DNA of 64,000 bases from Methylobacter sp. (lineage in GTDB: Bacteria; Pseudomonadota; Gammaproteobacteria; Methylococcales; Methylomonadaceae), in assembly GCA_030679035.1 (NCBI GenBank), contig JAUXTH010000116.1:1-64000 (forward strand), read 5' to 3'. The notes under the pieces are model-generated. The model made no database searches and had not been told where the DNA came from. It saw nothing but the letters and a program-made list of their open reading frames with translations. The position numbers and the translations under genes were made by a program. The number at the start of each line of letters is the position of its first letter. Position 1 is the stretch's first letter. This document shows positions 29,568-37,780 of this stretch, in pieces.

Positions 29568-29676
29568 CACACGGATGACGCAGATTGGACGGATTTGCGC
29601 GGATTTTTACAAGCCATTTGTTATGTGCTTTTTAATCAGTGTTTATCCGCCAAAATCCGTGTCATCCGTGTTCTAA
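29568..29676. repeat. Long inverted repeat, ATCCGCG family (copy 3)
   Basis: Imperfect arms around ACACGGATGAC (29570-29580) and GTCATCCGTGT (29661-29671) are separated by a long loop that contains GCGCGGATTTT and TTTATCCGCC. It lies between the convergent flavin reductase and GlcD-like genes, the same setting as copies 1 and 2. Confidence 0.8.
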
Positions 29677-29689
29677 TTTTAAATAGAAC

Positions 29690-31096
29690 CTAAACCAGCG
29701 GAAACATCTTATCGGGATTCAGTATGCCGTTCGGGTCGAATTGGCGCTTAATGTTGCGCATCAGTTCCAAGGAATTTGCATCCAGTTCCCGGTCAACAAA
29801 ATCCCGCTTTTCAATGCCCACACCATGCTCGCCGGACAGCGTGCCGTTTAACGCCAACACCAACGAAAAGATTTCATCCAGGCAAGCATGGGCTTTTTTG
29901 CCTTGCTCAGGTTCATCGGGATCGAGCAATAAATTCACATGGATATTGCCGTTGCCCGCGTGACCAAAGTTAATAATGGGCAGGTCGTATTTTTTTGAAA
30001 GCTCGCCCAGCCCCGCTATCAACGCAGGCATTTCGGTAACCGGAACCACCACATCTTCATTGATTTTTTTCGGTGCCACTTTGCGCAACGCCGGAGATAA
30101 AGCTTTCCGGGTCTGCCAGAGCGCTTTAACTTCCGCTTCGGTTTGAGCCAGCCGGATGTCCAAAAGGCCATCATTTTTGGCGGCAGCAGCCACTTTCTCG
30201 GCAGCCGTATCCAGGCCTTCCAATTGTCCGTCGACTTCGATCATTAACATCGCGCCCGCATGTTCGGGCAGATCGGATTCCGAATATTGCCGGATCATAT
30301 CGATTGCATTGCCGTCGATAAATTCCAGTGCACAGGGAATGACCGGTTGCGACATGATAGAGGAAACCGCCTTGGCCGCATCGAAAACGGAATTGTATAT
30401 GGCCCTCAGCGTTTTGGTAGCCTCCGGTAGCGGCGTCAGTTTTAACGTTGCCTGGGTGATAATCGCCAGCGTGCCTTCCGAGCCGATTATCAGCCGGGTC
30501 AGGTCATAACCGACCACGCCTTTGCTGGTATGAACGCCGACGCGGATTTCCTTGCCGGCACCGGTGACGGCGCGGAGGCCCAAGGTGTTTTCCCTGGGTG
30601 TACCGTATTTTACCGTCCTGGGCCCTGCGGAGTTGTAGGCCAAATTTCCGCCTATGCTGCAAAAAGCGGCGCTGGTCGGGTCGGGCGGCCAGAAAAACCC
30701 CTTCTCTTTGACGATGTCCTGCACCTGCTGGTTTGTCATGCCCGGTTCTACAATTATGTAGCGGTTATCGGGAGAAAACTCGACCAGCTTGTTCATGCGT
30801 TCCAACGATACAATCAGTCCGCCTTTGAGCGGGGTGGTGGCGCCGGTTGTGCCGGTGCCGCGTCCTCTGGCGGTCAGTGCAATTTTGAACCGGTTGCAGG
30901 CGTTAACGGCGTCGACGACTTGCTCATGCGTGGTCGGAAAAACCACAGCTTGAGGCAGCACATGGCGGCGGCTGTTGTCATAGCCGTAAGTCCAGCAATC
31001 TTCAGGCGCGGTTAAAAGGGCATCGCGAGAAAATATCTCAGCAAGCAGCTTTAAGAAATCTTTGGGCAAGGGGGCTATATTAGTCAAGGTATTCAA
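29690..31096 (-). CDS. FAD-linked oxidase, GlcD / D-lactate dehydrogenase type
   Basis: A 468-residue FAD enzyme. The FAD-binding PCMH domain has TARGRGTGTTGAT, PDPTSAAFCSIGGNLAYNSAG and GSEGTLAIITQATLKL. The C-terminal domain has FGHAGNGNIHVN and GEHGVGIEKR. It fits GlcD or D-lactate/D-2-hydroxyacid dehydrogenases; the substrate cannot be chosen from sequence and no GlcE or GlcF partner is present. No ATG is available near the start; TTG 31096 (or TTG 31087) is used, after a stop seven codons upstream. The start lies inside the dolP remnant. Confidence 0.85.
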   Translation of the reverse strand: MNTLTNIAPLPKDFLKLLAEIFSRDALLTAPEDCWTYGYDNSRRHVLPQAVVFPTTHEQVVDAVNACNRFKIALTARGRGTGTTGATTPLKGGLIVSLERMNKLVEFSPDNRYIIVEPGMTNQQVQDIVKEKGFFWPPDPTSAAFCSIGGNLAYNSAGPRTVKYGTPRENTLGLRAVTGAGKEIRVGVHTSKGVVGYDLTRLIIGSEGTLAIITQATLKLTPLPEATKTLRAIYNSVFDAAKAVSSIMSQPVIPCALEFIDGNAIDMIRQYSESDLPEHAGAMLMIEVDGQLEGLDTAAEKVAAAAKNDGLLDIRLAQTEAEVKALWQTRKALSPALRKVAPKKINEDVVVPVTEMPALIAGLGELSKKYDLPIINFGHAGNGNIHVNLLLDPDEPEQGKKAHACLDEIFSLVLALNGTLSGEHGVGIEKRDFVDRELDANSLELMRNIKRQFDPNGILNPDKMFPLV

Positions 31097-31263
31097 AGAC
31101 CGTAATGATTTGATTTACGTCGGATTCATGCATGGCAATCCCTGCCATGCACCCTTTGGGTGAATGCAAATTTGCTCCAGGCAAATGTGTGGTGTCTTGC
31201 CGCGTCAATGGCCGCAGCGCCTTCGTTTCTATGCACCAGCAGCAGTAACAAAAGTTTTTTCAT
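31080..31263 (-). pseudogene. Remnant of a dolP-like (BON-domain) lipoprotein gene
   Basis: Three bases after diaA an ATG opens a frame beginning MKKLLLLLLV, like a lipoprotein signal, but the sequence then degrades and stops after 45 codons. In a different frame the segment ending at 31080 encodes SDVNQIITVFEYLD and a stop, which looks like the end of a BON-domain protein. The middle of the gene is missing and three mini-palindromes (31131-31186) occupy the join. DolP normally follows diaA in the lpoA-yraN-diaA-dolP order and supports outer membrane integrity. Assignment rests on position and the two ends. Confidence 0.5.
31131..31186. repeat. Three consecutive mini-palindromes
   Basis: CATGGCA-atccc-TGCCATG (31131-31149), CACCC-ttt-GGGTG (31150-31162) and ATTTGC-tccag-GCAAAT (31170-31186) follow in a row. 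The style of short stems and 3-5 nt loops is that of the mosaic repeats elsewhere in the window. They sit where the body of the dolP-like gene is missing. Confidence 0.75.
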
Positions 31264-31266
31264 GGC

Positions 31267-31857
31267 CTAGCCGCCGAATAATTGATGGTCGATCAAGTCG
31301 CACAAGCAATGGGTAATCAATGTGTGCGCTTCCTGAATGTGTATGCTGGAGTTTGACGGTACGCGAATCTCTATGTCGGTTTCATGCAGCAGCGGCGCAA
31401 TCATGCCGCCATTGCTGCCGGTCAGCGCGATTACAGAGATGTCTTTATCATGTGCGGTGGTAATGGCTTTGGCGATATTGGCCGAATTGTTGCCGTCGGT
31501 GTAGGCGACCAATATATCGCCGCTTTGCCCTAAAGCCCTGAGCTGTTTGGCGAAAATATCATCGCAATGATAGTCGTTGGCTATCGCGGTGATGGTGGTT
31601 GTGTCAGTGGTCAAGGCGATGGCGGGCAACGAAGGCCGGTCGCGTTCGTATTGGTTAAGCATGGCCGATGACAGCAACTGGGCGACGGCCGCCGAACGGC
31701 CATTGCCGCAGGTGACGATTTTTTTATCATTAAGCAGGGTTGCAACCAAGCGTTGCGAGGCAAACTCGATCAGTTCGCCGAGGCTGACCATCGTATTTTG
31801 CTGGGTTTGGATGCTGGTTGTGAAATGGTTGATTATGCGATTTTGTAGTAGGCTCAT
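31267..31857 (-). CDS. diaA: DnaA initiator-associating protein DiaA (SIS domain)
   Basis: A 196-residue SIS-domain protein of the DiaA/GmhA family. It has CGNGRSAAVAQLLSSAML, SGDILVAYTDGNNSANI and AHTLITHCLCDLID. DiaA tetramers bind DnaA and promote timely initiation at oriC, whereas GmhA is a heptose isomerase. The position between yraN and a dolP remnant, downstream of lpoA, favours DiaA. Confidence 0.85.
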   Translation of the reverse strand: MSLLQNRIINHFTTSIQTQQNTMVSLGELIEFASQRLVATLLNDKKIVTCGNGRSAAVAQLLSSAMLNQYERDRPSLPAIALTTDTTTITAIANDYHCDDIFAKQLRALGQSGDILVAYTDGNNSANIAKAITTAHDKDISVIALTGSNGGMIAPLLHETDIEIRVPSNSSIHIQEAHTLITHCLCDLIDHQLFGG

Positions 31858-31920
31858 GGCGAACGATTATAAAGGCTATCATCAGCGCCTGCGACAGTTT
31901 TTACTTTAACAGGTTGAAGG

Positions 31921-32286
31921 TTAAAACGCATTTTGTATCCAGTCGATGTTGCCATTGCCGGAAATGGCGATCACGTCAAAGCGAATGGGACGGTCGGTTT
32001 TTTGGGCGGCGAGGTAAATATGGGTTGCCGCGATGATGCGGGATTGTTTGGCGCGGGTGATGCTTTCAGCGGCGCTGCCGTATTTATCGGTTTTGCGGAA
32101 GCGGACTTCGACAATAACCAGCGTCTGCTTATCGGTCATGATTAAATCGAGTTCGCCCTGTTTGCAGCGGAAGTTCCGGCTTACCGGTTTGAGTCCCTTC
32201 TCGATCAGGAAGCTGTGGGCTTGTTCCTCGGCGCTTTCGCCGCGAAGTAAATGTTCTGCTTTGGCTTTTAGCTTAGTAAACAGCAT
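31921..32286 (-). CDS. yraN: YraN family protein (UPF0102, predicted nuclease fold)
   Basis: A 121-residue protein with the restriction-endonuclease-like pattern of the family: AEEQAHSFLIEKGLKPVSRNFRCKQGELDLIM gives the conserved GELDLI, and VIVEVRFRK gives E-x-K-like residues. Its cellular role is not established. It overlaps lpoA by 14 bp and is cotranscribed with lpoA and diaA, as in E. coli. Confidence 0.9.
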   Translation of the reverse strand: MLFTKLKAKAEHLLRGESAEEQAHSFLIEKGLKPVSRNFRCKQGELDLIMTDKQTLVIVEVRFRKTDKYGSAAESITRAKQSRIIAATHIYLAAQKTDRPIRFDVIAISGNGNIDWIQNAF

Positions 32287-34282
32287 TGTTAATAGGTGTC
32301 GGAGCGGTGCGTTCGTAATCCCCGCTTATCTCAGGCTGCCCGGCCGTAAACTTGGCGCAGATAAGCTCTCGCCGGATGCGCTGGTCGGAGGTCAAGGACA
32401 GGTTCCCGGTAGCGCCGGGATAGGTATTGATTTCCAAAGAATCCAGACGTGTCGCCAGATTGTAGGCATCAATGCCCATTGCAATCAGCCGTAAATAAGA
32501 GCTGGGAAATTGCTTCCAGGTTTCTTTTAGCGTATCCATGCTGAGTTCTCCCTGATAGGCTTTATTGAATAACCACGGTGTGTCGCAGAAAATAATTTTA
32601 TTGAGGTCGGCATCCAGCGATGCGTTGACTTGTCCGGTGTAAACGGTAGGCATTGCATAAACGGGGAGGTCACCGGCCTGATAAAACTGTAGTTGGGGAT
32701 TGATGGAACGCGCCTCTGGGCTATAGGCGCTTAGCAATATCGCATCAGCATCCTGCCGTTTTCTCGGGGTGTATTTTATTCCAGGTATCAACGCCAGGAT
32801 TTTATTGTAACGTTGCTCGCTTTCATCCAGGTTCAGCAGTTTTTGAATCGGCGCTGAAAAGTCGGTTTCTTTCGGGTTATAGGTTTGGGTTTCCAGGATA
32901 GTGCCGCCCTGGTTTTGCCAGTCTTCCGTTAAATAATTGGCGATGCGTTTGCCCGGCGCGTTGTCAGGAATCAATAGTAGCGCTTTTTGATGTCCGTCCA
33001 TCCTTGCTTTATGGATGAGTTGCTCGGTGTCATCCAACGGACTGAGGCTGAATTGGTAGAGGCGGTTTTTTTGTAGGCCGGGTATGTGATTCAATGCCAG
33101 CACTGGTGTGTTGAAGCTAGCCGTATCGGCTAGGCTTTGGATCTGCTCTTTAGCCAGCGGGCCGATGATCAATTGCGCGCCTTCTGCTACAGCTTGGTTG
33201 TATAAGGCTTGCGGCGTCGATTGTTCGCTGTCGTAAAGGCGGATTGTGGGCTTGGAGGCCTTATCCGCATGATCGTAGGCGGCCATAAACCCGGCGCGGA
33301 TGGCTTTGCCTGCCTGGGCAAAAGTTCCTGACCCGGGCAATAAGAGTGCGATTGCTTTGGCTTGCGAGAGGGTATTGACCTGTGCGTCCTGCGGACTATT
33401 GAGGAAGCTTAAGTCGGCAGGATGGGCAGGATAAGTTGCGCGCCATTGGCTTATTTGGGCATTAAAATCAGGCTGGTTTAAATATTTTAAAATCTTGGCT
33501 AACGACAGCCAGCCGGATAAGACATCTGTTTGGCTGCTCTGCAAGGCGGCGTCAGGCAACAGACGCAATGCTTCAAGTATGGCGGCCTGATTTTTTTCGA
33601 GCTCAGCGTGAGACGAGATTAACGGGTGCAGTTCGATTCTGGATTTAGCGCCTTCAAGCAGGTTACCGGTCAATGAAAACGCAAAGGCCTGCGATTGAAA
33701 ATATTTAATCTGGTTGTCCAGGTTCAACTGTTGCGGTTGAATTTGCGCCAGGCTGTCAATGGCCTGTTCGGCTTCGCCAAAGCTGAGCAGGATCTGTGCG
33801 TAAAGCAGGCGCAGCTGGGCGCGTTGCTCGGATGACAGATCGTTGGGATTAATCGCATCGGCAGCCTGTTTGGCGGTATTGCCGTCGCCTGCCAGGATTA
33901 AGGACTCGATGGACTGTAGGCGCTGCTGATTTTGTTCGGAAAACGATGGGCTTGGCCGCATCGGTTCCATACCGATTGCGGCACTTCTGACCTCCATGGA
34001 TGGAGGAAATGCCGAGGACTGCCGGGAGCCGTCTCGGCCACCATCCCTGGCGGTCGCGGATTGCTGGTATAATTCCGCCATCGGTGCCGGCTGGTCGTTT
34101 CTTATCAAGGGTTGCGTTATCAGCGCTTCTTGATCAGGCATGGCGCTTTGCGATAATTGCTCCTGCATTACCCTACCTCCTGCATCCATGACAGTCGTGG
34201 CGGGCGTGGGCGCGCAGCCGGAAAAAAACACTAGTCCGGGAAGCAGGGCGCATAACAATGGCGGCTTATAATTGGGTCGCAT
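32273..34282 (-). CDS. lpoA: Penicillin-binding protein activator LpoA
   Basis: An outer-membrane lipoprotein that stimulates PBP1A. The 669-residue precursor has a signal ending FFSGC (C23 lipidated), an N-terminal TPR-like domain (about 110-300) and a periplasmic-binding-protein-like C-terminal domain (about 310-630; ALLLPGSGTFAQAGKAIRAGFMAA, IIGPLAKEQ). Residues about 29-113 are a low-complexity linker largely encoded by mosaic palindromic repeats (33945-34063 and 34153-34198) also found in ddlB, ftsQ and ftsI. The gene is divergent from rsmI across only 30 bp. Confidence 0.93.
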   Translation of the reverse strand: MRPNYKPPLLCALLPGLVFFSGCAPTPATTVMDAGGRVMQEQLSQSAMPDQEALITQPLIRNDQPAPMAELYQQSATARDGGRDGSRQSSAFPPSMEVRSAAIGMEPMRPSPSFSEQNQQRLQSIESLILAGDGNTAKQAADAINPNDLSSEQRAQLRLLYAQILLSFGEAEQAIDSLAQIQPQQLNLDNQIKYFQSQAFAFSLTGNLLEGAKSRIELHPLISSHAELEKNQAAILEALRLLPDAALQSSQTDVLSGWLSLAKILKYLNQPDFNAQISQWRATYPAHPADLSFLNSPQDAQVNTLSQAKAIALLLPGSGTFAQAGKAIRAGFMAAYDHADKASKPTIRLYDSEQSTPQALYNQAVAEGAQLIIGPLAKEQIQSLADTASFNTPVLALNHIPGLQKNRLYQFSLSPLDDTEQLIHKARMDGHQKALLLIPDNAPGKRIANYLTEDWQNQGGTILETQTYNPKETDFSAPIQKLLNLDESEQRYNKILALIPGIKYTPRKRQDADAILLSAYSPEARSINPQLQFYQAGDLPVYAMPTVYTGQVNASLDADLNKIIFCDTPWLFNKAYQGELSMDTLKETWKQFPSSYLRLIAMGIDAYNLATRLDSLEINTYPGATGNLSLTSDQRIRRELICAKFTAGQPEISGDYERTAPTPINNAVY
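33945..34063. repeat. Mosaic palindromic repeat inside lpoA (block 1)
   Basis: Bases 33954-33987 match ftsQ 51512-51545 at 31 of 34 positions and contain the palindrome ATCGGTTCCATACCGAT. Bases 33988-34039 match the complement of ddlB 50239-50291 at about 48 of 53 positions and contain CCTCCATGGATGGAGG. A third palindrome, GCCACCATCCCTGGCGG, follows. The frame of lpoA stays open throughout. Confidence 0.85.
34153..34198. repeat. Mosaic palindromic repeat inside lpoA (block 2)
   Basis: AATTGCTCCTGCAT and TACCTCCTGCATCCATG are shared with the copy downstream of rnpB (35650-35780). The block encodes LpoA residues just after the lipidated Cys, in the disordered linker. Confidence 0.7.
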
Positions 34283-34312
34283 CTTTTTAGGGTTTTCAAG
34301 TGAGAGTATCGA

Positions 34313-35164
34313 ATGTCAAGTGAATGCGGCAAATTATACGTTGTTGCTACGCCGATAGGTAATTTAGCAGATATTACCTTCAGGGCGGTTGAGATATTAA
34401 AACAGGTCGATTTGATCGCAGCAGAAGATACCCGGCATGTAAAAATGCTGTTACAGCATTATGGCATCAGCAACAAATTGATTTCATTGCACCAGCATAA
34501 TGAAGACAAGGCATCGAGTGGATTGCTGGACAAGCTACGCGAGGGCTTGTCGATTGCGTTGGTTTCCGATGCCGGAACGCCGCTGTTAAGCGATCCCGGT
34601 ATGCCGCTGGTCAAAATGGTCAAGGAGGCCGGCGTCGATGTGGTGCCGGTGCCGGGCGCTTGCGCGTTGATTGCGGCTTTGTCTGCGGCGGGGTTGCCGG
34701 TCACCCAGTTTACGTTTGAGGGCTTTTCACCGCGCACCTCGTCGGCCAGAAAAGCCTTTTTTAGCGAGCGCTTAATGCGTCCTACCACCTGGGTGTTTTA
34801 TGAATCCAGTCACCGAATTTTGGCGTCATTGCAGGATATGGCCGAGGTTTTGCCTTTGGATCGGCAGATCGTCATTGCCAGGGAGCTGACCAAGCTGCAC
34901 GAAACCATCGTCAAAACCAGTTTGGCCGAAGCGCTTAAGTTGGTCGAACAGGATGCCAACATGCGGAAAGGCGAGTTTGTGGTGATTGTCGACGGCGCGG
35001 CTGTCGACAAAAAAGAACAGATTATTACGCCGGAGCAGGAAAAAATATTGCGCGTGTTATTGGGTGAATGCTCTATCAAGACCGCAGTTGCGATGGCCGT
35101 GGAAATTACCGGCGTCAGGAAAAAACTGTTGTATCAGGCAGCGTTGGATATGGAAAAGGCTTAG
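34313..35164 (+). CDS. rsmI: 16S rRNA 2'-O-methyltransferase RsmI
   Basis: RsmI methylates the ribose of C1402 in 16S rRNA; RsmH of this window methylates the base of the same nucleotide. The 283-residue tetrapyrrole-methylase-fold protein has YVVATPIGNLADITFRA, AEDTRHV, SDAGTPLLSDPG and PGACALIAALSAAGLP. Length is standard. It is divergent from lpoA, as in E. coli, and precedes rnpB. Confidence 0.96.
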   Translation: MSSECGKLYVVATPIGNLADITFRAVEILKQVDLIAAEDTRHVKMLLQHYGISNKLISLHQHNEDKASSGLLDKLREGLSIALVSDAGTPLLSDPGMPLVKMVKEAGVDVVPVPGACALIAALSAAGLPVTQFTFEGFSPRTSSARKAFFSERLMRPTTWVFYESSHRILASLQDMAEVLPLDRQIVIARELTKLHETIVKTSLAEALKLVEQDANMRKGEFVVIVDGAAVDKKEQIITPEQEKILRVLLGECSIKTAVAMAVEITGVRKKLLYQAALDMEKA

Positions 35165-35252
35165 TATTTCCGTTAATGTTGTTTTTGGTGTATTTGTGGT
35201 CTGATTTTTGCTTATAGAAATGTGGTTTGCATATCGTATTGCCGAGGATATG

Positions 35253-35261
35253 TGATATACT
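35253..35261 (+). promoter_or_regulatory. Extended -10 promoter of rnpB
   Basis: TGATATACT gives an extended TGN motif joined to a near-consensus -10 (TATACT, 35256-35261), 12 bp before the first paired base of the RNA. No good -35 is seen at the normal spacing, which fits an extended -10 promoter. Confidence 0.6.
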
Positions 35262-35272
35262 AAACGCTGAAA

Positions 35273-35616
35273 GAGTCGGCTGAGCAGTCGCTGTTTTATC
35301 GCAAGATAAGATGGAGGAAAGTCCGGGCTCCACTGGGCAGGGTGCCAGGTAACGCCTGGGAGGCGTGAGCCTACGGAAAGTGCCGCAGAAAATATACCGC
35401 CTGTCACTTGTGACCGGTAAGGGTGAAAAGGTGCGGTAAGAGCGCACCGCGCAACTGGTAACAGGAGTGGCATGGTAAACCCCACCCGGAGCAAGATCAA
35501 ATAGAGGGACAGACGCGTGGCCCGCGCGGTTCCTGGGTAGATTGCTTGAGCTGCAGGGTGACTTGCAGCCTAGATGAATGACTGTTCTCGACAGAACCCG
35601 GCTTACAGGCCGACTC
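35273..35616 (+). ncRNA. rnpB: RNase P RNA, bacterial type A
   Basis: This is the catalytic RNA that matures tRNA 5' ends. Helix P1 is formed by GAGTCGGC (35273-35280) and GCCGACTC (35609-35616). The conserved CR-I core GATGGAGGAAAGTCCGGGCT is present near 35309, and the 3' part has the AGAGGGACAGACGCG type core and GGCTTACAGGCC before P1. The size of 344 nt fits type A. The 3' end runs into a repeat cluster. Confidence 0.95.
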
Positions 35617-35649
35617 TTTCTTCCTTATTTCCGAGTGTTTTTCGCTCGG

Positions 35650-35780
35650 TATCCGGCAATTGCTCCTGCATCGCCTAAAGCGCCTACTTTTGGTGCTCTA
35701 CCTCGGCAACCGCTCCATGCGTTGCTCTATCTCCCCCATCCTTGGGGTCGTACCTCCTGCATCCATGCAGTTGTCGCTGT
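35650..35780. repeat. Mosaic palindromic repeat after rnpB
   Basis: A string of short palindromes, including CCCCATCCTTGGGG and CTGCATCCATGCAG. Bases 35702-35759 match the complement of 50295-50352 inside ddlB at 53 of 58 positions, and other parts match lpoA. No protein is supported here. The rest of the 486-bp gap up to mraZ (35781-36015) shows nothing recognisable beyond AT-rich sequence before the mra promoter. Confidence 0.85.
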
Positions 35781-36015
35781 ATCGCTAAAAACTGCCAGCT
35801 AATTATTGCGATGGTATCTTTGATTTAGCTCTCATTTTGCTCAAAAATGCTGAAACCTTTCGCCAGCCTCACACTTAAAGTACTTTCTCACTAAGACCAA
35901 TTAACGTTCTGATAAAATATGGGAATTATTTTGCCATTTATTCGGTAGAGATATTCTCTGTTGATTATGATGTAAGTCATTGGTGAAAAAGAAAGAATTT
36001 AAGGTGAAATCATTC

Positions 36016-36044
36016 TTGACTAGGGGTTGTTTGAAATCTATAGT
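36016..36044 (+). promoter_or_regulatory. Sigma-70 promoter of the dcw cluster
   Basis: TTGACT (36016-36021) and TATAGT (36039-36044) are separated by exactly 17 bp. They lie 60 bp before mraZ, and the -10 runs into the MraZ boxes, so repression by MraZ would block initiation. Confidence 0.8.
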
Positions 36045-36100
36045 GGGTATAAGTGGTAAAAAGTGGAAAGAAATGGTTTTTTGGGGAAATCTGGGGTGAG
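36041..36100 (+). promoter_or_regulatory. MraZ operator: 10-bp-periodic TGG boxes
   Basis: Six successive decamers each carry TGG or GGG at the same phase: TGG at 36044, 36054, 36064 and 36074, then GGG at 36084 and 36094. The first four read AGTGGG, AGTGG, AGTGG, AATGG. MraZ of other bacteria binds direct GTGG-type repeats with 10-nt spacing upstream of its own gene. The last box overlaps the mraZ ribosome site GGGGTGAG. Confidence 0.8.
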
Positions 36101-36102
36101 TC

Positions 36103-36570
36103 TTGTTTCGAGGCATTAGTTCAATCAATTTAGACGGCAAAGGACGTCTTGCAATTCCTACCCGTTACCGGGAGGAGCTACAGGATTGTTGCGAGTGCCA
36201 GATGGTTGTGACGGTTGCTGTCAATGAGCGCTGTGTTGGTGAGAACGGCTGTTTGTGGCTGTATCCGATGCCTGAGTGGGAGAAACTCGAACAAACGATC
36301 AGTAAATTACCTACCTTAAATAAAATGGCCGGCAAGCTAAGACGATTTGTTATCGGTAATGCATCCGAATGTGAAATGGATGGGCAGGGCCGATTGTTGC
36401 TGCCGGAAAAATTGAGAACATTTGCCAATGTGGACAAAAAAATTGTCCTGATTGGTCAGCTGAATAAATTTGAGCTGTGGAATGAGGAAGCCTGGGGACT
36501 GAAGGAAACCGAATGGCTGGATGGTGACGATAACGAAGGGTTGGAAGATTTAGGCTCCTTATCCTTTTAA
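36103..36570 (+). CDS. mraZ: Transcriptional regulator MraZ
   Basis: MraZ is an AbrB/SpoVT-fold regulator that represses its own operon, the dcw cluster. The 155-residue protein has both half-domain signatures: LDGKGRLAIPTRYRE near the start and MDGQGRLLLPEKLR near residue 85. The start is a TTG at 36103 behind GGGGTGAG, overlapping the operator. It is the first gene of the cluster, 16 bp before rsmH. Confidence 0.95.
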   Translation: MFRGISSINLDGKGRLAIPTRYREELQDCCECQMVVTVAVNERCVGENGCLWLYPMPEWEKLEQTISKLPTLNKMAGKLRRFVIGNASECEMDGQGRLLLPEKLRTFANVDKKIVLIGQLNKFELWNEEAWGLKETEWLDGDDNEGLEDLGSLSF

Positions 36571-36586
36571 TGCGGGAGATTTGTTA

Positions 36587-37513
36587 GTGGAACATTTGCC
36601 CGTCATGTTTGCAGAAGCATTGCAGCAGTTGGCTATAAAAAAAGACGGTATTTATCTGGATTGTACGTTTGGTCGGGGTGGGCATAGTCAGGGGATCTTA
36701 AAGTTGCTGGGGCCAGATGGACGATTGTTGGCTTTTGACCGGGACTTGGATGCGATTAGCTCTGATTATGCGCAGGCCATGCTGGAAGACAAGCGGTTTA
36801 TGCTCAAGCATACACATTTTTCTGAGCTGGAAAGTTTAGTCGCCAGTGAGGGTTTGACGGGAAAAGTTGATGGAATTTTGATGGACTTGGGGGTGTCGTC
36901 GCCGCAACTGGACAACCCTGAGCGAGGCTTTAGCTTTTTGCGCGACGGGCCGTTGGATATGCGGATGGATGGCACCACAGGCGTTACCGCAGCACACTGG
37001 CTGGCTAATGTTGATGAAAAGGAATTGGTTAAGGTTCTATTTGAATACGGCGAGGAACGGTTTGCTCGGCGCATAGCTCACGCGATTGTTGAACGAAGAG
37101 TTGAAACGCCCATTACCACAACCCGAGAGTTGGCGAAGTTAATTGAAGACGTAATACCGGTCAAAGAGAAGCACAAACATCCGGCAACCCGCAGTTTTCA
37201 GGCGATCCGTATCGAAATCAACAGAGAGCTGGATGAGTTAAAAGATGTTTTGGAGCAGTCCGCCAGGGTTTTGAAACCGGGAGGGCGCTTGGTGGTGATT
37301 TCTTTCCATTCGCTGGAGGATCGTATCGTCAAGCGCTTTATCAGGGCTGAGTCCGGCGCCAAATATAACCCCGGCAAGTTGCCCATTAAAGAAGTCGATA
37401 TAACGAAGGGTATCCTGAAGAAAACAGGTAAAGCCCTGAAAGCCGGGCCGCAGGAAATTGCTCAAAATGCTAGGGCGCGAAGCGCAGTCATGCGAGTAGC
37501 CGAGAGAGTTTAA
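36587..37513 (+). CDS. rsmH: 16S rRNA (cytosine-N4) methyltransferase RsmH
   Basis: RsmH (MraW) makes m4C1402 in 16S rRNA. The 308-residue protein has HLPVMFAEAL, the SAM-binding DCTFGRGGHS, LMDLGVSSPQLD and FSFLRDGPLDMRMD, and SFHSLEDRIVK near the end. A GTG at 36587 with GGGAG 8 bp upstream is preferred to a TTG two codons earlier. Second gene of the dcw cluster. Confidence 0.96.
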   Translation: MEHLPVMFAEALQQLAIKKDGIYLDCTFGRGGHSQGILKLLGPDGRLLAFDRDLDAISSDYAQAMLEDKRFMLKHTHFSELESLVASEGLTGKVDGILMDLGVSSPQLDNPERGFSFLRDGPLDMRMDGTTGVTAAHWLANVDEKELVKVLFEYGEERFARRIAHAIVERRVETPITTTRELAKLIEDVIPVKEKHKHPATRSFQAIRIEINRELDELKDVLEQSARVLKPGGRLVVISFHSLEDRIVKRFIRAESGAKYNPGKLPIKEVDITKGILKKTGKALKAGPQEIAQNARARSAVMRVAERV

Positions 37514-37780
37514 ATGGTAAGTCGCTATTTAGAGGGAGGGCTGATATTGGTGTTATTGATCTCGGCTCTGGTCGTGATTTACAGCAAGTACCATTCGCGA
37601 TTAATTTTTATCGAGATCCAAAAGCAGGAGCGGGCGCTGGATCAGTACGAAGTGGAATGGGGTCAACTGCAACTGGAGCTGACAACCTTGGCAGAACAGA
37701 ATCGGGTGGAGCAGGTGGCGCGGAACCAGCTGAAGCTGGTTATGCCGGCGCGGGAAAAAATTATTTATATAAAGCCGTAA
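37514..37780 (+). CDS. ftsL: Cell division protein FtsL
   Basis: An 88-residue bitopic membrane protein: one helix (about 9-26) and a short periplasmic coiled coil with leucine spacing (LDQYEVEWGQLQLELTTLAEQNRVEQVARNQLKLV). It forms the FtsQLB complex that activates septal synthesis by FtsWI. It abuts rsmH and ftsI with no gaps. Confidence 0.92.
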   Translation: MVSRYLEGGLILVLLISALVVIYSKYHSRLIFIEIQKQERALDQYEVEWGQLQLELTTLAEQNRVEQVARNQLKLVMPAREKIIYIKP

